A stretch of DNA of 64,000 nucleotides from Mycolicibacterium hodleri (GCF_006439015.1 NZ_RCZG01000010.1:34614-98613); one strand, 5' to 3'. Shown: positions 6,962 through 15,760, counted from the stretch's first letter. Notes: generated by a model from the sequence alone, not told the origin. Numbers and translations: made by a program.

Positions 6962-9274
6962 ATGAACGCGTCACGCTATATCGGTCGTATCGGCGCTTTG
7001 GCGGCGGCCTTGGGGGTGGGTGTAGCGGTCTTCACCGGTGCCGGGGTCGCCTCGGCCGCGCCCGCATCGGAGGGTTCGTCCTCGCCCAGTGCAGGGAGTG
7101 ACGGCGCGCCGAGCACGGGATCGGCGAACACGCCGGCCGGCTCGTCTTCCGCCACCCAGACCGCGGAATCCGACTCGAGTACCACCTCGTCGTCGACCGC
7201 CTCCAAGCCGTCGAAGCCCACGCGCACCGGCCCGTTCGCCGGTATCTTCGGCGCCCACAAGCCCACCTCCTCCTGGCCTAAGCCAGGGTCGTCGGCTCCC
7301 GACCCCGAGGATTCGACCCCGAGTGCGGATGACGCGACCGATACGGACGCCACGCCGCGAACCAAGAAGGACCGGCCAGCGTTCAAGCTGACTCACGTAA
7401 ACCCTAGCGCGACAGCATCTTCCACTGTGGGCACGTCCAACGACACAGCCACGACCCCTGACGTCGTGGTGAAGAAGCCGTGGAAGGCGGCGGTGACGGC
7501 GGCAGTAACTCCTTCCACCACTGCGACGGTGACGCCGGTATCGACGGCGAAGAGTTCACTCTCGACGGTGACCGCGAACGTCACGACCGAGACGGCAACG
7601 CCGACAGCGGCGACGCAGGCCGGCAGTATCGCGACCGTCATCGCCAGCGTCGTCGACCGGCTCCTGCACCCCTTCTCCGGGAACGCGCCCGGGGGAACCT
7701 CGGTGGACACACCCCTCTCGTGGATGGTGCTCGCCGCATCGCGCCGCGAACTCGCCGGTGCCGCCAATCTCGCTCAGGCGAGTGCTGTCACGACGAAGCC
7801 GACGCTGGTGCTGAACGGCTACAACGTCGTTGCCACCACGCCGCAGAACGTCACGTCGTTCTATGGAATGTTCAACATGATTCCGGGTGGGGTCGGAGTT
7901 GTTCAGGGCCCACAGTCGTTCAATCTGGTCGACCCGAAGACCGGTGCGACCGTCGGGTCCTTCGATGCGCTGGTGGCACGAAACAATTCCTACGGTTTCG
8001 GTCAAACGTTGGTGCAACTAGTCGTCACCAGCAATGACGGGGGCACCGTCGGTACGGGCGCCGGGCAGATTCCGCCGGTGGGTTCAGTGATCCAGAGTTC
8101 GGGTACCGCCCTCTTTGGCACCATCTACACCTCGATGCCGACGGCAAACGGCAATGTCGTGTCGTACAAGTCCTACTCGCCATTCGGGAGTGCTCCGCTT
8201 TACACGGCCTTCGACGCCGCCAAGGGTCTGACCGACTACGCCGAGGTCAACGCGCCCATCGAACTCCCCAACGGCTACTCCATCCTTCCTGTGAGCCCCT
8301 CAAGCGAGGAGTTCACCGGAATAGCCGGATCTCCCCCGCTCTTCTTGTCCCTTCAGGGCCGTCAAACGTTCAAGGTCGTCGACCAAAACAACAATGTGGT
8401 CGGCACCTTCGAGGGCGTCGTGACTACCACGTCGGACGCGGTCGACACCTACTCCGAGGCAATCCTGGTCACTGCCAGCGACGGCCCGAACGTCGGTACA
8501 GGCGTCGGGCAGGTTCCGCCGGTCGGCACGGTGTACAACGTCATCTACTTCGGTAGCCCCGACACGCGCGTCCTGTACTACGCCAAGCCCTCGGACAGCG
8601 GCACGGTGATTTCAACCACGTACACGAAGAACGGCAAGACGACACCGCTCAACTTCATCACCTTCGATGCGACCAAGTCGACCGCCAAGGACACGCTGAC
8701 GGTTCCCGGCCGCTACACGTTGACCGCCACGGCCCCATTCGACACCACCACCGCGTCGGGGATCAACGGCCTCCCCCCGCGGGAGGTGGAGATCCAGGGC
8801 TATCAGCAGTACCAGGTGAAGAACAAGGCCGGCGTCGTCGTCGGGACCGTCAACGCCCAGGTCATCAACCAGTGGGATTGGTCGGGCAACAGCAAACAGT
8901 CAGTCCTGGTGACCGACATCGTAGATGGCAATCCCGGCACCGGTGTGAACGACGTTCCGCCGGTCGGATCGGTCTTCAACTTCAGTTTCAACGGGTCGTC
9001 CAATTACGGGCAGGCGTACTACGCCCTGCCCTCCCCAACCGGCGACGTGGTCGCGTACAAACTCGTCACCCCGTTCGGCGCCTTCAACCTCTTCAACTCC
9101 TATGACGCAGCCGCGGGGCTCGGCAATCCCGACGACTACACGTTCTACAACCCCCTGAACGTCAACCCTCTCAACGTCATGGCCGCGGCGTCCAGGACGC
9201 CTGCTCTAGGCTCCTCGGCTGCACCGGTTACCTGCTCCAACGACGTGAACGCTCTGGCGTGCATCGCGGTGTAG
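6962..9274 (+). CDS. Secreted Ser/Thr-rich protein with three tandem C-terminal modules
   Basis: ATG 6962 follows AGGGAGAGAAC and gives 770 residues. A Sec signal peptide (residues 1 to about 34, ending GVASAAPA) is followed by roughly 190 residues of Ser/Thr/Pro/Ala-rich low complexity, suggesting a cell-wall-spanning linker. From about residue 275 three modules of about 145 residues follow. Each has an FxLVDPKTGATVGSF-like strand pair, a conserved GTGxGQxPPVG(S/T)V loop (near nt 8055, 8500 and 8936) and a Y-PFG-FDAAKGL-like segment. The tail has a CX8C pair. No catalytic motif is seen. It is 126 bp downstream of the sulfotransferase. I read it as a surface protein of unknown function. Confidence 0.85.
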   Translation: MNASRYIGRIGALAAALGVGVAVFTGAGVASAAPASEGSSSPSAGSDGAPSTGSANTPAGSSSATQTAESDSSTTSSSTASKPSKPTRTGPFAGIFGAHKPTSSWPKPGSSAPDPEDSTPSADDATDTDATPRTKKDRPAFKLTHVNPSATASSTVGTSNDTATTPDVVVKKPWKAAVTAAVTPSTTATVTPVSTAKSSLSTVTANVTTETATPTAATQAGSIATVIASVVDRLLHPFSGNAPGGTSVDTPLSWMVLAASRRELAGAANLAQASAVTTKPTLVLNGYNVVATTPQNVTSFYGMFNMIPGGVGVVQGPQSFNLVDPKTGATVGSFDALVARNNSYGFGQTLVQLVVTSNDGGTVGTGAGQIPPVGSVIQSSGTALFGTIYTSMPTANGNVVSYKSYSPFGSAPLYTAFDAAKGLTDYAEVNAPIELPNGYSILPVSPSSEEFTGIAGSPPLFLSLQGRQTFKVVDQNNNVVGTFEGVVTTTSDAVDTYSEAILVTASDGPNVGTGVGQVPPVGTVYNVIYFGSPDTRVLYYAKPSDSGTVISTTYTKNGKTTPLNFITFDATKSTAKDTLTVPGRYTLTATAPFDTTTASGINGLPPREVEIQGYQQYQVKNKAGVVVGTVNAQVINQWDWSGNSKQSVLVTDIVDGNPGTGVNDVPPVGSVFNFSFNGSSNYGQAYYALPSPTGDVVAYKLVTPFGAFNLFNSYDAAAGLGNPDDYTFYNPLNVNPLNVMAAASRTPALGSSAAPVTCSNDVNALACIAV

Positions 9275-9308
9275 CGTCGCCGGCGGCGCTGGTTTAGCAA
9301 CGAAGGAT

Positions 9309-9350
9309 GTCTTCGAGGGCTCGATAATTCCCATTCGAGTCCTCGAAGAC
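9309..9350 (+). terminator. Strong hairpin after the secreted repeat protein
   Basis: A 16-bp stem (GTCTTCGAGGGCTCGA with TCGAGTCCTCGAAGAC, one G-T pair) encloses a 10-base loop and starts 34 bp after the stop codon. There is no long U tract, as is usual for mycobacterial intrinsic terminators. Confidence 0.75.
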
Positions 9351-9392
9351 TCTCGTCGTGCTGACTTGGGCATTCGCATTACGCTGTCCGCC

Positions 9393-9893
9393 ATGAGGTC
9401 GGTGGTCGCTTTACTGACGACGTTGCTCGTGTGCTCGGCGTGCGGTCCCGCGCAGGGCGCATCCGGCTCCTCCGTCGTGCGATCCGCCGTGGCCGGCGCG
9501 AATGCCCCGGGGGCTGACGTGCCGGAGACTCTGGCGGCCGCCACCGCCGCCGCTCAAGCCAACATTGATCGATTCACGGCGGGGGACTTCGCCGGCGTCT
9601 GGGAGCACATGGAGGATTCCGTGCGCGAGGGCATCACCCAAAAAGACTTCGTGACGTTCTACGACACCTGCAAGAAGACCGGCGCGCCCATCAGTGTGAG
9701 AGGGATGCGCCTGCAGCCCCAAGACGAGGCGATCGTGCTGATGAAGGTCAGCGGCGTCGAACGATCTCGGATCATGGTCTACGAGGGTGGCGTCTGGAAT
9801 ATGCAGGCCACTGAGGGCTTCGCCTCGCACCTCGGCGAGCCAGTTGCGGACATCATTGCGAAGGAAGAGGCCGCGGGGCTCTGCTCCCGCTGA
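9393..9893 (+). CDS. Putative lipoprotein, 166 residues
   Basis: ATG 9393 gives MRSVVALLTTLLVCSAC, a short type II signal sequence with lipobox VCSAC, so it is predicted to be acylated and membrane-anchored. The mature part (ANIDRFTAGDFAGVWEHM, DSVREGITQKDFVTFYDTC) resembles mycobacterial lipoproteins with a DUF4878/NTF2-like fold, though no family is certain. It is convergent with the kinase gene, 18 bp away. ATG 9366 is the alternative start but would bury the signal peptide. Confidence 0.75.
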   Translation: MRSVVALLTTLLVCSACGPAQGASGSSVVRSAVAGANAPGADVPETLAAATAAAQANIDRFTAGDFAGVWEHMEDSVREGITQKDFVTFYDTCKKTGAPISVRGMRLQPQDEAIVLMKVSGVERSRIMVYEGGVWNMQATEGFASHLGEPVADIIAKEEAAGLCSR

Positions 9894-9911
9894 CCACTGC
9901 GCCGGGCACGG

Positions 9912-11087
9912 TCAGCCGCCCCTGTCGTGCTTGGGCTTCTTCCCGTTCCCGTTCCCGTTCCCGCTGCCGGGCCCGGGGACGGGTGCGGGGCCCTCAGAAA
10001 CCGAGGCGATGGTCGTCGTGGGGGTGGTCGACGGCGTGGTCGACGTAGTCAGGCTCGTCGTCGGGGTCGTCGACGTACTGGCCGGCCCGGAGGAGGACGC
10101 CGGCTCGGCGATCACCAGCACCAACCCAAGCACTAGTGCCGATCCCACCGCGCCCGCGGCCAAGATCTTTCGACGCCGCCCAGGAGGAGGCGGAGGCATG
10201 ACAGCTCTGGTCATGGGCGGCGGAGCGCCGGCAAGCGGGGCAGGCAGGACCCGAGTAGGCGGCCGAGCCCCGTGCAGCGCCGCACGCATGCCATCGGCGT
10301 CGCGGAACCGATGCGCGAGGTCTGATGCCATCGCATGATCGATGACGCCGGCGAGGGCGGAATCGACGTCAGGACGCACGTCCGTGACCGGCGGCAGACG
10401 ATGCTCGAGGATTGCGTGCATCAGGCTCGCGGGGTCGGTCTGCGGGAAGGGCATGCGGCCTGTCAGCGCCTCGTACCCGACTGCGCCCACCGCATAGAGG
10501 TCGTCGAGCGGACTGGCGGGTCGCCCGGCGATCCGTTCCGGGCTGAGGTATGCCATGGTGCCGACCATCTGACCTGCGCGAGTGAGGTCGGTGCCACCCG
10601 ACTTCGCAATTCCGAAATCGGCGATCTTCGCCTCCCCCGACGCGCCGAAGAGGATGTTCGCCGGTTTCACGTCGCGGTGCAGAATCCCCGCAGCGTGAGC
10701 CACGCCAAGCCCGGCGAGTACATCGGACAGCACGCTGCGAACGTACTGAGGTGACATCGCACCGCGCGCGATGACCTCGAGTAGAGACCGTCCGGGCAGC
10801 CGTTCCATCACGAGATAAGGGACGCCACCGCGCTGGGCGTCGTACCCCCCGTCGTGAACGACCACGATGTTGGGATGATTCAGCGCTGCGGCGGACCTGG
10901 CCTCGAATTCGAATCGCGCCCGACATTCGGGATCGGCACTGAGCGCCGGATGCAAGAGCTTCACCGCGACGGGCCGGTGCAGCCGGGTGTCCCAGCCATC
11001 GTGGACCGTCGCCATGCCACCGCGTCCGAGGAGTCCACGGAGTTCGTATCGCCCGCCGATCAGTTCCTGGTCCGCCACGGTACCCAC
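9912..11087 (-). CDS. Transmembrane Ser/Thr protein kinase (Pkn type)
   Basis: A 391-residue Hanks-type kinase: glycine loop LGRGGMATV (20-28), catalytic lysine K43 in VAVK, HRDVKPAN (137-144) with catalytic Asp139, DFG at 157-159, and SPE at 181-183. A proline-rich juxtamembrane linker leads to one membrane helix (about 307-326), then an unusually short Thr/Ser-rich and GNGNGNGKK tail of about 65 residues outside. Classical Pkns carry a folded sensor such as PASTA, NHL or PknH-type there; none is present. It should phosphorylate cytosolic or membrane targets. Start is GTG 11087, with GTG 11078 as alternative. Confidence 0.93.
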   Translation of the reverse strand: MGTVADQELIGGRYELRGLLGRGGMATVHDGWDTRLHRPVAVKLLHPALSADPECRARFEFEARSAAALNHPNIVVVHDGGYDAQRGGVPYLVMERLPGRSLLEVIARGAMSPQYVRSVLSDVLAGLGVAHAAGILHRDVKPANILFGASGEAKIADFGIAKSGGTDLTRAGQMVGTMAYLSPERIAGRPASPLDDLYAVGAVGYEALTGRMPFPQTDPASLMHAILEHRLPPVTDVRPDVDSALAGVIDHAMASDLAHRFRDADGMRAALHGARPPTRVLPAPLAGAPPPMTRAVMPPPPPGRRRKILAAGAVGSALVLGLVLVIAEPASSSGPASTSTTPTTSLTTSTTPSTTPTTTIASVSEGPAPVPGPGSGNGNGNGKKPKHDRGG

Positions 11088-11105
11088 GCTAGCGGGCGCC
11101 GGAGA

Positions 11106-12185
11106 TCAGACCTTCGGGCAGTAGTGCATCGGATTGTCCCGCTCGTCGAGCGGCGGCAGGTTGCGCGCAGGCGTCTCGGGTAGCGCTGCGTCAGCGGGCG
11201 CCCGGCCGGTCGCGCGGTCCCAGCCCGCACGTGCGCGCGGATGCATGCGACTGCGCTTGGGCAGCAGCGAGAACATCACATGCACTAGGGCGCCGAGCCG
11301 TCGGTGCAGCCACTCGTCACGGCCGGACCACGAATAACCCATCAATTGCCGGACCGCCGGGTCGTAGAGGCCGACAGTGAACCAGACGAAGAAGGGTGCC
11401 ACCAGCTTGCGCTGCTGCCGCCACATCCAGTCCGGCATCTTCTCGGCCCACGGCGGCTTGGGCAGATCGGTCAGATCGAGCACGGCGCGCGCCGCGTAGT
11501 TGTTCTCCAGCACGTTGCTACACATGTGGTCCCAGTACGTCTGGAAGTCCTCCCACGACTCGGGAACCGGCCGCATACTCATGCCGTACATGCGATACCA
11601 CTCGACGTGCTCGTCGAAGAGTTGGCGCTTCTCGGCTTCGGTGAGTCCGCCGCACAACCGCTCCGCGACGATCAACGTCCCCACGAAGAACGTCGAGTGC
11701 GCCCAGTAGAAGACGTCCGGGTTGAGCGCGTGGTAGCGGCGGCCCTGTGCGTCAACACCTTTGATCTCCGTGTGGTAATCGCGAACCTCGGCGCCCGTCC
11801 GAGGTGCGCGGTCGGTGTCGAAGACGACGCCACCGATCGGATACAACGAACGCAACAGCCGGGGCCAACGTTCACGGAAGAACGTCGAATGGTCCTCGAC
11901 GGCCGCACCGAGTTGGGGGTGCATGTTCTGCATCGACCCAGCCCATGGACCTTGTAGCAGCCCCCGCCAGTCGCCGAAGTACTTCCACGTCAGCGAGTCT
12001 GGTCCCAGCGGGACAGGAGGAGTGTCGTAACCTTCTGGTGCCACGGGACACCCGGACCCAATCTCCCCGTCGCTCCGCTCCTGCCCGCCGGACCCAATCC
12101 CCCCGTCGCTCCGCTCCTGCCCGCCGGACCCAATCGGATCCGTCCCGCTGGTCACCGCGCCCGCCTCAGACGTATCTTGAGTCAC
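11106..12185 (-). CDS. MpaB-like oxygenase (DUF2236 family), Rv0826 homologue
   Basis: A 359-residue protein with the DUF2236 (MpaB/latex-clearing-protein-like) core: FFRERWPRLLRSLYPIGGVVFDTD, YWAHSTFFVGTLIVAE, EWYRMYGMSMRPVP. Related proteins are b-type heme oxygenases, though most mycobacterial members are uncharacterised. Start GTG 12185 has GGGAAGG seven bases upstream. Residues about 18-43 are two copies of a 12-residue block (IGSGGQERSDG) encoded by a 36-bp tandem repeat of the dispersed element described separately, so the N-terminus is an inserted low-complexity leader. It is divergent from a TetR gene that probably controls it. Confidence 0.88.
   Translation of the reverse strand: MTQDTSEAGAVTSGTDPIGSGGQERSDGGIGSGGQERSDGEIGSGCPVAPEGYDTPPVPLGPDSLTWKYFGDWRGLLQGPWAGSMQNMHPQLGAAVEDHSTFFRERWPRLLRSLYPIGGVVFDTDRAPRTGAEVRDYHTEIKGVDAQGRRYHALNPDVFYWAHSTFFVGTLIVAERLCGGLTEAEKRQLFDEHVEWYRMYGMSMRPVPESWEDFQTYWDHMCSNVLENNYAARAVLDLTDLPKPPWAEKMPDWMWRQQRKLVAPFFVWFTVGLYDPAVRQLMGYSWSGRDEWLHRRLGALVHVMFSLLPKRSRMHPRARAGWDRATGRAPADAALPETPARNLPPLDERDNPMHYCPKV
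12054..12125. repeat. Two tandem 36-bp copies of the dispersed GC-rich element, inside the DUF2236 gene
   Basis: Two 36-bp units (12054-12089, 12090-12125) share GTCGCTCCGCTCCTGCCCGC and are followed by a partial third unit (GGACCCAATC, 12126-12135). At 36 bp the period is a multiple of three, so the host gene reads each copy as 12 codons. The core matches the copies at 25713-25848 and 44969-44998. Confidence 0.9.
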
Positions 12186-12252
12186 TGGTGACCTTCCCGG
12201 GACCGGAGACGATTCTGACTACGAGCGTTGTCATAACGAGCTTAGGAGAGAT

Positions 12253-12837
12253 GTGCCTTCCGGTCAACGACGGGGCCGCTGGTCCGGCGTACCACTGCAA
12301 GACCGCCAAGCACTGAGGCGCGACGAACTCATCACCGCCGGCGTCAACGTCCTTGGCGGCGAAGCAGGCCCGGCCCTGACCGTCCGCGCCGTGTGCCGGA
12401 CCGCCGCACTCACCGAACGATACTTCTACGAGAGTTTCGCCGACCGGGACGAATTCGTCCGCGCGGTGTACGACCACGTCTGCAGCACCGCCATGACCGC
12501 ACTCATGTCGTCGACCACCCCGCGAGACGCCGTAGAACGATTCGTCACGCTCATGGTCGACGACCCCGTGCGCGGCCGGGTGCTACTGATCGCACCCGAG
12601 CGCGAGCCGGTGCTGACGAAGTCGGGCGCGGAGTGGATGCCCAGCTTCATCGAACTCCTGCAACACAAGCTCACGGAAATCACCGACCCAGCCATCCAGG
12701 CCATGGTCGCCACCGGGCTCGTCGGTGGCCTCACCGCCCTCTTCACGGCCTATCTCAACGGCCGGTTGGCGGCCTCCCGCAAGCAATTCATCGACTACTG
12801 CGTCGACATGCTGCTCAGTCGGGCGTCAAGCCACTAG
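12253..12837 (+). CDS. TetR/AcrR family transcriptional regulator
   Basis: A 194-residue protein with an N-terminal helix-turn-helix (LTVRAVCRTAALTERYFYESFADRDEFVRAVY, split around residue 50) typical of TetR, and a helical C-terminal ligand domain. GTG 12253 is preferred because AGGAGAG lies directly upstream at proper spacing; ATG 12251 is in another frame. It is divergent from the DUF2236 gene across 67 bp, the usual arrangement for a local repressor. The inducer is unknown. Confidence 0.92.
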   Translation: MPSGQRRGRWSGVPLQDRQALRRDELITAGVNVLGGEAGPALTVRAVCRTAALTERYFYESFADRDEFVRAVYDHVCSTAMTALMSSTTPRDAVERFVTLMVDDPVRGRVLLIAPEREPVLTKSGAEWMPSFIELLQHKLTEITDPAIQAMVATGLVGGLTALFTAYLNGRLAASRKQFIDYCVDMLLSRASSH

Positions 12838-12840
12838 GCG

Positions 12841-13302
12841 TTACGCCCCGGGCGCGCCAGGAGTCTGGCCAGTCATGGCGAGTTGGTCCTGCTCGTTCTG
12901 CGCCGCGGCCGCCTCGGCCTGCGCCTTCGCTTCTTCCTCGTCCGCAGCAGCCTTGGCCGCTCGACCTTCCGGACTGGCAACCGAGGCGCCCGGCGTAGTG
13001 GCCGTGGCGACTCCGCCGTTGCAGTTCAGGTAGAACTGCACGGTGTCCGATACGTGGACGCCATCGTTGGCACTGGCGAACGGCGCGGTCTGCGAACGCT
13101 CGACGAGGCAGTCGTCCTGAGAGAGGGTGCTGCCCACGCGCGAGGCAACCACGACCGTCTGGCCGGAGTCACTGGCCGCAGATGAGGCGTCGGAATACGT
13201 CTGACCGGCGTAGTCGTCCGCGGAGGCCACACCTCCGCCGAGAAGCGCCGACACAGCCAGTGCGCCGATGGCGCCAGAACCAACAACGATGAGCTTCTTC
13301 AC
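12841..13302 (-). CDS. Small secreted mycobacterial protein
   Basis: GTG 13302 gives KKLIVVGSGAIGALAVSALL then GGVASADDYA, a Sec signal peptide cleaved near residue 28. The mature domain (GQTYSDASSAASDSGQTVVV, LSQDDCLVERSQ, FYLNCNG) has two cysteines that probably form a disulfide and is a recurrent small exported mycobacterial type, as I recall. A charged Ala/Glu coiled segment (AAADEEEAKAQAEAAAAQ) ends the protein. It is convergent with the TetR gene, three bases apart. A longer reading from 13332 adds an implausible signal-peptide extension. Confidence 0.8.
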   Translation of the reverse strand: MKKLIVVGSGAIGALAVSALLGGGVASADDYAGQTYSDASSAASDSGQTVVVASRVGSTLSQDDCLVERSQTAPFASANDGVHVSDTVQFYLNCNGGVATATTPGASVASPEGRAAKAAADEEEAKAQAEAAAAQNEQDQLAMTGQTPGAPGA

Positions 13303-13506
13303 TTCTAGCCCTATCTGTCCGCGGAGTCGCATTGCTTGCTCGCCGGATAATACCGCCGTCCACCACGTGCCGCAGCGCCTCCCTGATCACCGGCCGATTC
13401 GGCCGACGTCGACAGGGCGTCCCGACATCCAGCGGGCGAGCTGTCGATGACGGTTTAGCAACACTTCACGTCCCAGAACTTGATGTCACCATGGGACACA
13501 GATATA

Positions 13507-13516
13507 TTGCATGCAA
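13507..13516. promoter_or_regulatory. Palindrome TTGCATGCAA upstream of desA1
   Basis: A perfect 10-bp dyad lies 30 bp before the desA1 start, overlapping an AT-rich TATAT segment that could be the -10. desA1 and desA2 are known to be controlled by the TetR-family repressor MadR. Assigning this site to MadR is an inference from position only. Confidence 0.45.
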
Positions 13517-13545
13517 CCAACAGGTACAGATAACTGGGAGGGTCT

Positions 13546-14550
13546 ATGTCGACCGAGTTGACCGACCTACAGCTTCTGCACGAACTCGAGCCGGTGGTCG
13601 AGCAGAACATCAACCGCCACATGCGGATGCGCAAGGACTGGAACCCGCACGACTACATCCCGTGGTCAGACGGCAAGAACTACTACGCGCTCGGTGGCCA
13701 AGACTGGGATCCCGACCAGTCGAAGATCTCCGAAGTCGCACAGATCTCCATGCTGCAGAACCTCCTGACCGAGGACAACCTGCCCTCCTACCACCGCGAG
13801 ATCGCGATGAACTTCAGTATGGACGGGCCATGGGGTTACTGGGTCAACCGCTGGACGGCCGAGGAGAACCGGCACGGCATCGCCCTGCGCGACTACCTCG
13901 TCGTCACCCGCGCCATCGACCCGCTGGAACTGGAGGAGCTGCGCCTGGAGCAGGTTACGCGCGGCTTCAGCCCCGGGCAGGGCCCGCAAGGTGAGATGTT
14001 CGCCGAGAGCCTCTTCGACTCGGTCATCTACGTCACGTTCCAGGAACTGGCCACCCGGGTGTCGCACCGCAACACCGGCAGGGCGTGCAACGAGACGGTC
14101 GCCGACCAACTGCTGCAACGTGTTTCGGCTGACGAGAACCTTCACATGATCTTCTACCGCGACGTCAGCGCGGCGGGCCTCGACTTCGCACCGAACCAGG
14201 CGATGAAGTCACTGCACCGGGTGCTGCGCAACTTCAAGATGCCCGGCTACACCGTGCCGGAGTTCCGTCGCAAGGCCGTCGTCATCGCCGTCGGGGGCGT
14301 GTACGACCCGCGCATCCATCTCGACGACGTGGTCATGCCAGTGCTGAAGAAGTGGCGCATCTTCGAGCGCGAGGACTTCACCGGCGAGGCGGCCGAAATG
14401 CGCGACGACCTCGGCAAGCTCGTGGAGGAACTCGAGGAGACCTGCCAGAAGTTCGAGATAGCCAAGGAACGTCGTCTCGAGCGCGAACGAAAGATGGCCG
14501 AGAAGAAGGCCATGAAGAACCTCCTGGTGTCGTCATCGGCAGCGTCCTAG
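13546..14550 (+). CDS. desA1: Acyl-ACP desaturase DesA1
   Basis: A 334-residue soluble diiron desaturase. Two EX2H-type motifs are visible: EENRHG (106-111) and DENLH (196-200), with Glu76 and Glu167 as likely further iron ligands. It introduces double bonds into long acyl-ACP chains during mycolic acid synthesis and is essential in mycobacteria. Ribosome binding site GGGAGG precedes ATG 13546. The C-terminus is a Lys/Glu/Arg-rich helix (KERRLERERKMAEKKAMK). The dus gene follows at once. Order and sequence match Rv0824c. Confidence 0.96.
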   Translation: MSTELTDLQLLHELEPVVEQNINRHMRMRKDWNPHDYIPWSDGKNYYALGGQDWDPDQSKISEVAQISMLQNLLTEDNLPSYHREIAMNFSMDGPWGYWVNRWTAEENRHGIALRDYLVVTRAIDPLELEELRLEQVTRGFSPGQGPQGEMFAESLFDSVIYVTFQELATRVSHRNTGRACNETVADQLLQRVSADENLHMIFYRDVSAAGLDFAPNQAMKSLHRVLRNFKMPGYTVPEFRRKAVVIAVGGVYDPRIHLDDVVMPVLKKWRIFEREDFTGEAAEMRDDLGKLVEELEETCQKFEIAKERRLERERKMAEKKAMKNLLVSSSAAS

Positions 14551-14594
14551 CCCCAGCCGCAGCCGCACCCGAATCGGCCCCATCACTGGACCAT

Positions 14595-14620
14595 CCCCCC
14601 GGTCACTCCGCTCCTAGCCC
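14595..14620. repeat. Degenerate copy of the dispersed GC-rich element between desA1 and dus
   Basis: CCCCCCGGTCACTCCGCTCC followed by TAGCCC differs from the 12 kb and 25 kb copies by a few substitutions. It falls exactly where the dus start would be expected and reads as PPGHSAPSP in the dus frame. Confidence 0.55.
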
Positions 14621-14645
14621 CAGGCTCAAGATCGGGCCGTTCGCG

Positions 14646-15758
14646 TTGCGCAGTCCCGTCGTACTGGCTCCGATGGCGGGTGTCACGAACGTCGCGTTCC
14701 GAACCCTTTGCCGCGAGCTGGAACTTGCTCGCGCTGGCACCGTCAGCGGCCTGTACGTCTGCGAGATGGTGACGGCGCGCGCACTCGTCGAGCGCAACGC
14801 CGCCACGCTGCACATGACGACGTTCGGACCCGACGAGTCGCCCCGTTCACTGCAGCTGTACACCGTCGACCCGGAGACCACCTACGCGGCGGCGAAGATG
14901 ATCGTCGACGAGGACTTGGCCGACCACATCGACATGAACTTCGGCTGCCCGGTGCCCAAGGTCACCCGCCGCGGCGGGGGTGCGGCCCTTCCGTACAAGC
15001 GCAAGCTGTTCGGTCAGATCGTGGCCGCGGCGGTCAGAGCCACCGAAGGCACCCGCGTGCCCGTCACGGTGAAGTTTCGGATCGGGATAGACGACGATCA
15101 CCACACCCACCTCGACGCCGGCCGGATCGCCGAGCAGGAGGGCGCAGCAGCTGTGGCCTTGCACGCCCGCACCGCTGCACAGCGGTATTCGGGGCGCGCC
15201 GACTGGGCCCAGATCGCGCTGCTCAAGCAGCACGTCACCAGCATTCCCGTGCTGGGCAACGGCGACATCTTCGATGCCGACGATGCGTTGAAGATGATGG
15301 CCATAACGGGATGTGACGGAGTCGTCATCGGCCGCGGTTGTCTGGGCAGGCCATGGCTGTTCGCGGAGCTGTCCGCCGCGTTCACCGGAAGCGCGTCCCC
15401 GACGCCGCCGACGCTCGGCGAGGTCGCCGTCATCGCACGCCGCCACGGCGAACTTCTCGCCGACCACTTCGGCGAGGACAAGGGCATGCGCGACATCCGC
15501 AAGCACGTCGCCTGGTACCTGCACGGGTTCCCCGCCGGCGCCGACCTCCGACGGGCATTGGCGCTGGTAAGGACACTCGCCGAACTCGAGGAGCTGTTGT
15601 CTCGGCTCGATCCCGACGTGCCGTTTCCCCGTGCCGCCGAAGGTCCGCGCGGAAGACAGGGCTCCCCCGGATCGGTGACTCTTCCCGAGGGTTGGCTGCG
15701 CGATCCGGACGACTGCACGGTACCTGCCGGAGCCGACGTGATGCACTCCGGAGGCTGA
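14646..15758 (+). CDS. dus: tRNA-dihydrouridine synthase (DusB/NifR3 family)
   Basis: An FMN TIM-barrel enzyme that reduces uridines in tRNA. VVLAPMAGVTNVAFRTLCRE is the FMN/tRNA motif, INFGCP-type MNFGCPVPKVTRRGGG carries the catalytic cysteine, and VKFRIGIDDDH, HARTAAQRYSG, PVLGNGDIF and GVVIGRGCLGRPW follow in order. Start is uncertain: the frame has no ATG, GTG or TTG between ATG 14352 (deep inside desA1) and TTG 14646, yet LKIGPFALRS just upstream of 14646 looks like a genuine Dus N-terminus. A CTG at 14586 or ATC at 14631 are non-standard options. It is homologous to Rv0823c. Confidence 0.9.
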   Translation: MRSPVVLAPMAGVTNVAFRTLCRELELARAGTVSGLYVCEMVTARALVERNAATLHMTTFGPDESPRSLQLYTVDPETTYAAAKMIVDEDLADHIDMNFGCPVPKVTRRGGGAALPYKRKLFGQIVAAAVRATEGTRVPVTVKFRIGIDDDHHTHLDAGRIAEQEGAAAVALHARTAAQRYSGRADWAQIALLKQHVTSIPVLGNGDIFDADDALKMMAITGCDGVVIGRGCLGRPWLFAELSAAFTGSASPTPPTLGEVAVIARRHGELLADHFGEDKGMRDIRKHVAWYLHGFPAGADLRRALALVRTLAELEELLSRLDPDVPFPRAAEGPRGRQGSPGSVTLPEGWLRDPDDCTVPAGADVMHSGG

Positions 15759-15760
15759 TT

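Noticed and set aside
6962..9274. PE_PGRS or PPE protein
   Set aside because: It has a classical signal peptide, no PE/PPE N-terminal motif and no GGA-type repeats.
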